Below, piece by piece: positions 15,488 to 20,564 of a stretch of DNA of 20,564 bases (position 1 is the stretch's first letter; each line of letters begins with the position of its first letter). Location of the stretch: positions 1 through 20,564 of the forward strand of contig CAZBZK010000025.1 of assembly GCA_964496365.1 (NCBI GenBank), in the 5' to 3' direction. The translations under genes and the position numbers were made by a program. Below the pieces are notes generated by a model. That model saw only the letters and a program-made list of their open reading frames with translations, searched no databases and was not told the DNA's origin. This stretch comes from AB-629-J13 sp964496365. GTDB lineage: Bacteria > Fidelibacterota > Marinisomatia > Marinisomatales > AB-629-J13.

Positions 15488-16227
15488 AATGATTTGGAAT
15501 TCCATTTTTTTAATTCCATTTTTTCTCCATCAAAAACTGCATAGGAATCATAGGAAAACCAATCTCCTAAAATAATAATTTTTCCTTCACCTATTTGTTT
15601 TTCTGTGTATTGATGGTAATGACCGCATAAAATGTAATCGATTCCGCTTTCAATTTTTTCCCGTGCATATTCAGACAAATTATTCAGTACTTTTTCATTA
15701 TAATCTTCAGAATGAGTGTAATGTTCATGATTGCCAGAAAACTTCTTCGCAATCCAATATCCCAAATTTGGATGTATCCATTGGTAACACCAAATAAACG
15801 CCTTGCTCCTGATTATCTTTTTTAATAACCGATAGCCCCTGTCCCATGAAAGGAGTCCATCTCCATGAGTCAGGAGAAATGATTTTCCTTTCAAGGTAAA
15901 TTCAAAGTCGGTGTTATACACTTTATCCATGAGTGTATTTGTGATGAAATCTGAGACCCAATAATCATGGTTTCCCAAGAGGAAATGTGTTTTAACTCCT
16001 GCTTTTTTCAGACGGTCAATTTCCATATAGAAAGGAAAAAAATCTTTAGGAATCACATCGTTGTATTCAAAATAAAAATCAAATAAATCCCCTAAAATAA
16101 ATAAAGTGCCTTTTGTTTTTGCAATTTTCCTGAAAAATTGAAATAATCGTTTTTGTCGCAGAATTTCATCCTTTTCAGGATTCAAGCGTAAATGTAAATC
16201 AGAAATAAAATAAAGTGGTAATTCCAT
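15484..16227 (-). CDS. lpxH: UDP-2,3-diacylglucosamine diphosphatase LpxH
   Basis: Calcineurin-like metallophosphoesterase that hydrolyses UDP-2,3-diacylglucosamine to lipid X and UMP in lipid A synthesis at the inner-membrane face. With the ATG at 16227 it has 247 residues. The metal-binding motifs appear in order: SDLHLR with D10 and H12, GDLFDF at 46-51, GNHD at 85-88, HGDG at 121-124 and GHYHQ at 202-206. The frame extends upstream to a TTG at 16263, adding 12 residues; I prefer the ATG because homologues begin a few residues before the SDLHL strand. No ribosome-binding site is seen. Divergent from the barrel protein gene, so both promoters should lie in 16228-16389. A broader UDP-sugar or nucleotide phosphoesterase is the main alternative. 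Confidence 0.86.
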   Translation of the reverse strand: MELPLYFISDLHLRLNPEKDEILRQKRLFQFFRKIAKTKGTLFILGDLFDFYFEYNDVIPKDFFPFYMEIDRLKKAGVKTHFLLGNHDYWVSDFITNTLMDKVYNTDFEFTLKGKSFLLTHGDGLLSWDRGYRLLKKIIRSKAFIWCYQWIHPNLGYWIAKKFSGNHEHYTHSEDYNEKVLNNLSEYAREKIESGIDYILCGHYHQYTEKQIGEGKIIILGDWFSYDSYAVFDGEKMELKKWNSKSF

Positions 16228-16389
16228 AGAAAAGAACTTACTTTGAGAGTAATAGATAGACAAAGGATTTCAATGAATACACTGGTAATATTTAATTGAA
16301 ACAATGAGTTTTCCTCGTAGATTTTACCCTATTTATTTAACCTGTGTTGATCTGATACGTCAAATTTCTATGGAACATGCTGTTTTAAA

Positions 16390-19300
16390 ATGAGTCTAAT
16401 GACCATGAAAAAAACCTATATATCCTTTCTGCTTTTTAGTCTCTCGATTGGAATGAGTCAGGAATTCGGTCAGAATAAAGTACAATATAAAGATTTTGAT
16501 TGGAACTACATCCGTTCACCCCATTTCGATGTTTATTTTTATGAACAAAATCGTGAAATTGCTGTGTTTACTATCGAAGCATCTGAAGATGCTTACGAAC
16601 AAATATCAAAACATTTACGATGGACAATTAAAAAACCTATTTCCATCATAGTCTATAATTCTCATAATGATTTTCAACAAACCAATGTGGTGGACAGTTA
16701 TATGTATGAAGGCATTGGTGGGGTTACCGAATTATTTAAAAACCGTGTTGTTCTTCCATTTGAAGGCTCTTACGATCAATTTCGTCATGTAATACATCAC
16801 GAATTGGTACATGCCATAGTGAATGATATGATGTACGGAGGGTCCATTCAGGGAATTATCACCGGTAAAATCAGACTTCGAATTCCGTTGTGGGTAAATG
16901 AAGGATTAGCAGAATATTTATCCATGAATTGGGACACAAAGTCAGATATGATTATCCGTGATATGGCAATCCATGAACAAATGCCTTCGGTAGAGCAATT
17001 GGATGCCTACATGGCATATAAAGGCGGTCAGTCGGTTTGGAGGTATATTGCCTCGACATTTGGAAGGGAAAAAGTGGGGGAAATACTTTTAGAAATGAAA
17101 TATGCTCAACATGCAGAAAAAGGATTTAAACGAGCACTGGGAATGGACTTTGATGATTTAACCGAAAAATGGCATAAGTATTTGAAAAAGGAATATTGGC
17201 CAGATGTTGCGGGAAGAGAAGAAATTGAGGATATTGCCAAGCGGTTAACTGACCATAAAAAAGATGAAAATTTTTATAATATTTCACCGGCAATTTCTCC
17301 GGATGGAAGCTATATTGCTATGTTATCGGATAAGTCTGGATATGCAGATATTGTATTAATTGATGCGTTGGATGGAAAAAGGGTCAAAAAACTAATAAAG
17401 GGAAACCGATCCATTGACTTTGAAGAATTAAAATGGTTACAACCTGGAATTTCGTGGTCTCCAGACGGACAGAAAATCGTGATTGCTTCAAAGTCTGGTA
17501 GTTCCGATGCTTTATTTATTGTCCATGTAGAATCGGGAGAGTTACAAAAACTCACTTTTGATTTGGATGGATTATTTACTGCTTCATGGAGTCCCGATGG
17601 AAATAAACTGGCGTTTGTGGGAAATCGAGGAAAAGCCAGTGATATTTTCCTTTATGACATTAATTCTAAACATCTGGAAAATTTGACTCATGATTTATTT
17701 TCCGATTCTGAACCGGTTTGGGGTCCAGATGGTGAATCCATTGTTTTTGTTTCGGATAGGGGCAATCATTTTTCTGAAGTTGAAAACAAACAATGGGATT
17801 CTATCAATATGTATGAACATGATTATACCCAACGAGATTTATTTGTTTTCAATATAAAAACAAAAAAAATCACAAGGATTACGGACACAATTTACGATGA
17901 GACCTATCCCGTTTGGGCTCACACGAAAGATGTACTGTTTTATACATCTGATGATCAGGGAATTTGGAATATTGTTCGTCATGACCTAAAAACGAATCAA
18001 ACTCAAAAAATTACAAATGTATTAACTGGAATTCAACAATTGAGTTTGTCTGCAGATGATAACACACTTGCTTTTTCCGGCTTTAACGAAGGAGGATGGG
18101 ACATTTATACGCTGGTTAATCCACTTGAAGTTCAATCGGTTGATGTTGAGCCAACGCATTATTTTCTGAATCAAGATAACGATGATTCTTTTATTGATTT
18201 ACGAAGGGACAAGAATAGACAGAATAACATTAATTCGTCGTCCAATGATTATAGTCGTTATGTTTTCGCTCCTCATTATGAGCATTTTAATGATCAACTT
18301 TTATTTAATTCCAATGAGGATGATTTTTCAATGGACAGCCTCAGACAAAGTGAGGAGCTTGCTTCCCAAAAATATCTTCCCAGATTCACATTGGATTTTG
18401 CTGGAGGGAATTTTTCTTTCAGTAATATCTATGGTGCCCAAGGGATGACTTATTTTTATTGGAGTGATATTCTTGGAGATTATCGCATTAGTTTTGGAAC
18501 CGATGTAGTTATTTCTCTTGATAACAGTGATTTTTATCTGGCTTTTTCAAACTTAAAAAATCGCTATGATTATCATCTTTTATTGTATCAAACCGCTTAT
18601 TTATGGCAAGCTGGAAATTGGATAGATGAAAACGGATATTACGGAGGTGTGGTTTATCGGCGATTAAAGCAATTCGCTACCGGTGGTTTTATAACCCATC
18701 CCTTTAATCGGTTTCAGCGGATTGATATTGGATTGACGGGACATGTGTTTAATTTCAAAGAATTTTGGGAAAACAATAACACAGGAGAAATGAGTGATAC
18801 TACGTTGGCAGAATTGTCTGCTTTTCTTCCAAGAATCAGTTGGATCTATGATAATTCGGTCAATGGATACACAGGACCTGTAGATGGTTTCAGGCAAAAT
18901 GTATCCTACAAATTTAGCCCTGCCTATGGGAAAGGAAAACTTCATTTTGGAACCTTAACTTTTGATTCCAGAAAATATATTCGATTTGGGAAATATTATT
19001 CATTAGCAGGGAGATTTATGTTTGGAAAAAGTATGGGATCAGACAAACAACAGTTTTTTCTCGGTGGTCTTCCGAATTGGTATTTTGGAAATGGGGAAAC
19101 AAATGGAGTGGACGATTCTCGTCCATCCAGATCCCCCGTTCTAGATGAAAGAGACAATATTTTAAAAAACGTGTTTTTTGCAGAATATGCTATGCCTGTT
19201 CGAGGTGCAAGATATGTTGAAAGGCAAGGGTCCAATGTTGCATTAGCAAATTTTGAATATAGATTTCCATTTATTTTTGCACTGGGTCCTCCCAAAAGAG

Positions 19301-19563
19301 TCGCCGCAACGTATTTGTTTGGTCATTTTTTTTATGATATTGGGGCTGCGTGGGATAAGGATAGTGAGTTTTGGAACGAAGATGATCTGACTTTAAAATA
19401 TAATGATGACACTATCATTTCTCCCATTATTTCAGGTTTTGGAACGGGAGTAAAATTGTTCACGCCTCTTGGATTATTACGAATTGATGTTGCTTGGGAT
19501 ATTAAGAATAAAGGTGGGTATTCTAAACCACAGTACTATTTTTCCTTTGGTGCAGATTGGTAA
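16390..19563 (+). CDS. Surface protein: peptidase MA-like head, TolB-like propeller and C-terminal outer-membrane barrel
   Basis: A 1057-residue protein of three parts. A signal peptide ends near MSQ (about residue 24). The peptidase-like region (about 35-270) has a zinc-binding HELVH (137-141) and WVNEGLAEYLS (168-178), where E171 could be the third ligand as in gluzincins. Residues 290-580 hold about six PD40/WD40-like blades with SPDG or GPDG turns at 303-306, 357-360, 401-404 and 445-448, similar to TolB. Residues 660-1057 look like a beta barrel related to BamA-type surface antigens, ending in Trp, which fits the C-terminal aromatic outer-membrane signal. Three in-frame ATGs (16390, 16399, 16405) are possible; 16405 gives the most typical signal peptide (MKKTYISFLLF). 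Substrate unknown. It is probably anchored in the outer membrane, possibly acting as a surface or periplasmic protease. Confidence 0.82.
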   Translation: MSLMTMKKTYISFLLFSLSIGMSQEFGQNKVQYKDFDWNYIRSPHFDVYFYEQNREIAVFTIEASEDAYEQISKHLRWTIKKPISIIVYNSHNDFQQTNVVDSYMYEGIGGVTELFKNRVVLPFEGSYDQFRHVIHHELVHAIVNDMMYGGSIQGIITGKIRLRIPLWVNEGLAEYLSMNWDTKSDMIIRDMAIHEQMPSVEQLDAYMAYKGGQSVWRYIASTFGREKVGEILLEMKYAQHAEKGFKRALGMDFDDLTEKWHKYLKKEYWPDVAGREEIEDIAKRLTDHKKDENFYNISPAISPDGSYIAMLSDKSGYADIVLIDALDGKRVKKLIKGNRSIDFEELKWLQPGISWSPDGQKIVIASKSGSSDALFIVHVESGELQKLTFDLDGLFTASWSPDGNKLAFVGNRGKASDIFLYDINSKHLENLTHDLFSDSEPVWGPDGESIVFVSDRGNHFSEVENKQWDSINMYEHDYTQRDLFVFNIKTKKITRITDTIYDETYPVWAHTKDVLFYTSDDQGIWNIVRHDLKTNQTQKITNVLTGIQQLSLSADDNTLAFSGFNEGGWDIYTLVNPLEVQSVDVEPTHYFLNQDNDDSFIDLRRDKNRQNNINSSSNDYSRYVFAPHYEHFNDQLLFNSNEDDFSMDSLRQSEELASQKYLPRFTLDFAGGNFSFSNIYGAQGMTYFYWSDILGDYRISFGTDVVISLDNSDFYLAFSNLKNRYDYHLLLYQTAYLWQAGNWIDENGYYGGVVYRRLKQFATGGFITHPFNRFQRIDIGLTGHVFNFKEFWENNNTGEMSDTTLAELSAFLPRISWIYDNSVNGYTGPVDGFRQNVSYKFSPAYGKGKLHFGTLTFDSRKYIRFGKYYSLAGRFMFGKSMGSDKQQFFLGGLPNWYFGNGETNGVDDSRPSRSPVLDERDNILKNVFFAEYAMPVRGARYVERQGSNVALANFEYRFPFIFALGPPKRVAATYLFGHFFYDIGAAWDKDSEFWNEDDLTLKYNDDTIISPIISGFGTGVKLFTPLGLLRIDVAWDIKNKGGYSKPQYYFSFGADW

Positions 19564-19578
19564 TTGTATTCAAATTGA

Positions 19579-20564
19579 TTGAAATTTAAAATCACCAAAC
19601 AGGACTCCCTATCATCTGCACGGGTGGGAGTTTTAAATACATTTCACGGTAAGATAAACACGCCGGTTTTTATGCCGGTGGGAACATTGGGAGCTGTCAA
19701 AACCTTTCTACCACAAGAATTAGAATCCCTGGGTTCAGAAATTATTTTAGGGAATACATATCACCTTTACCTGAAACCGGGTGATGAAATTGTGAAAAAT
19801 GCTGGAGGGCTTCATTCATTTTCTTGTTGGGAAAAACCACTATTGACTGATAGTGGGGGATTTCAAGTGTTTTCTCTGGCACGGCTGAATAAAATTTCAG
19901 ATGAAGGGGTGGAATTTCAATCGCACATTGATGGGAGTCGTCATTTATTCACACCGGAAAAATCGATGAGTATTCAACGGAATTTAGGTGCGGATATCAT
20001 TATGGCTTTTGATGAATGTCCTCCGGGTAATAGTGATAAAAAAACGGTTCAAGATTCTGTTTATAGAACCACTCAATGGACAAAATCCTGTGAAAAATAT
20101 TTAAAGAAAAATCCATCTCATTTTGAATGGGGACAGGTTATGTTCCCCATTGTTCAAGGGAATATTTATCCGGAATATAGAAAACAAAGTATGGAAGAAC
20201 TTATCCCCCTTTCATCGTGTGGAATGGCAATTGGCGGGTTGGCAGTTGGGGAAGAAAAATCCGCTATGATGGACATGGTGGCTTTGTGTAACGAATTTCT
20301 CCCTATAGATCAACCTCGTTATTTAATGGGCGTTGGGAAACCGTCTGATATTGTGAATGCAGTATCACTGGGGATTGATATGTTCGATTGTGTCATTCCA
20401 ACCCGTAACGGTAGAAACGGACATATATTTACCAACAATGGAATTATCAATATTAAGAACAGTAAATATAAAACGGATTTTAGTATGATAGATGAAAATA
20501 GTGATTCACCTCTTGGACAACAGTTTACAAAAGCGTATGTACGGCATTTGTTCAACGTGAATGA
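19579..20564 (+). CDS. tgt: tRNA-guanine transglycosylase (partial, runs off the window)
   Basis: Exchanges guanine-34 for a queuine precursor in tRNAs with GUN anticodons. The visible 328 codons are an intact frame without a stop, so only the C-terminus, including the zinc-binding cysteines, is missing. Landmarks are SSARVGVLNTFHG and TPVFMPVGTLGAVK near the N-terminus, then LGNTYHLYLKPG and TDSGGFQVFSL with the active-site D91. AFDECPP, MFPIVQGN and GGLAVGE line the base pocket. The probable nucleophile is D270 in FDCVIPTRNGRNG. Translation probably starts at TTG 19579: an in-frame TGA at 19576-19578 immediately precedes it, the next ATG (19672) would remove conserved sequence, and no ATG is available. 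The start is 15 bases after the upstream stop, so tgt is likely co-transcribed with the barrel protein. Confidence 0.93.
   Translation, partial: MKFKITKQDSLSSARVGVLNTFHGKINTPVFMPVGTLGAVKTFLPQELESLGSEIILGNTYHLYLKPGDEIVKNAGGLHSFSCWEKPLLTDSGGFQVFSLARLNKISDEGVEFQSHIDGSRHLFTPEKSMSIQRNLGADIIMAFDECPPGNSDKKTVQDSVYRTTQWTKSCEKYLKKNPSHFEWGQVMFPIVQGNIYPEYRKQSMEELIPLSSCGMAIGGLAVGEEKSAMMDMVALCNEFLPIDQPRYLMGVGKPSDIVNAVSLGIDMFDCVIPTRNGRNGHIFTNNGIINIKNSKYKTDFSMIDENSDSPLGQQFTKAYVRHLFNVN

Noticed and set aside
15498..15524. Direct repeat of AATTCCATTTTTT, two copies one base apart, as a repeat element or terminator
   Set aside because: It lies in the lpxH coding end, where it encodes Lys-rich residues on the minus strand, and forms no stable hairpin.
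1..20564. Mobile element, phage, CRISPR, toxin-antitoxin, defence system, tRNA or rRNA gene
   Set aside because: I saw no transposase or integrase motifs, no regularly spaced repeats, no tRNA-like cloverleaf and no recognised defence proteins; nearly all coding space is explained by core genes.

Overview
The window is 20.6 kb of A+T-rich bacterial chromosome carrying mainly core genes. The organism is Gram-negative: it has the lipid A gene lpxH and an outer-membrane-barrel protein. It most likely belongs to the Bacteroidota / FCB side of the tree. Three things point there: a short primary-type sigma factor without region 1.1, few strong Shine-Dalgarno sequences, and a Bacteroidota-style promoter in front of the sigma gene. 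Marine Candidatus Neomarinimicrobiota (SAR406) is my best guess. That placement is inference from protein style and was not checked by any search.

Layout. Positions 1-813 hold the last codons of an unidentified gene overlapping rsmA, a 16S rRNA dimethylase with a TTG start. Positions 824-2005 form a transcription unit with a promoter, the sigma factor gene, rpsU (bS21, with the window's only AAGGAG ribosome-binding site) and a strong intrinsic terminator. Positions 2017-7990 are a packed run: a phosphohexomutase (glmM-type), deoC, an aldehyde dehydrogenase, a shorter ALDH-like protein without catalytic residues, and a 23S rRNA uracil methyltransferase (rlmD). Positions 8131-14290 carry valS, a secreted DUF4139 protein overlapping valS by four bases, and recG. 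After a 285-base gap comes argF (14576-15487), convergent with lpxH on the minus strand. Divergent from lpxH is a 1057-residue surface protein combining a zinc-peptidase-like head, a TolB-like propeller and a C-terminal beta barrel. It is followed closely by tgt, which is cut by the window end.

How the genes may work together. The most interesting part is 2017-6594. The mutase, deoC and both ALDH-type genes lie in one continuous reading frame, separated only by stop codons with gaps of 0, 3 and 3 bases. The full ALDH (488 aa) and the short non-catalytic one (287 aa) together match the size and domain order of the two-domain ALDH16 family, here split by one TAA. DeoC yields acetaldehyde and glyceraldehyde 3-phosphate, and the ALDH pair could oxidise the acetaldehyde. 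The upstream mutase may be an ordinary GlmM, or may supply deoxyribose 5-phosphate as a phosphopentomutase. I found no phage, insertion sequence, CRISPR array, tRNA or rRNA gene, and no defence system.
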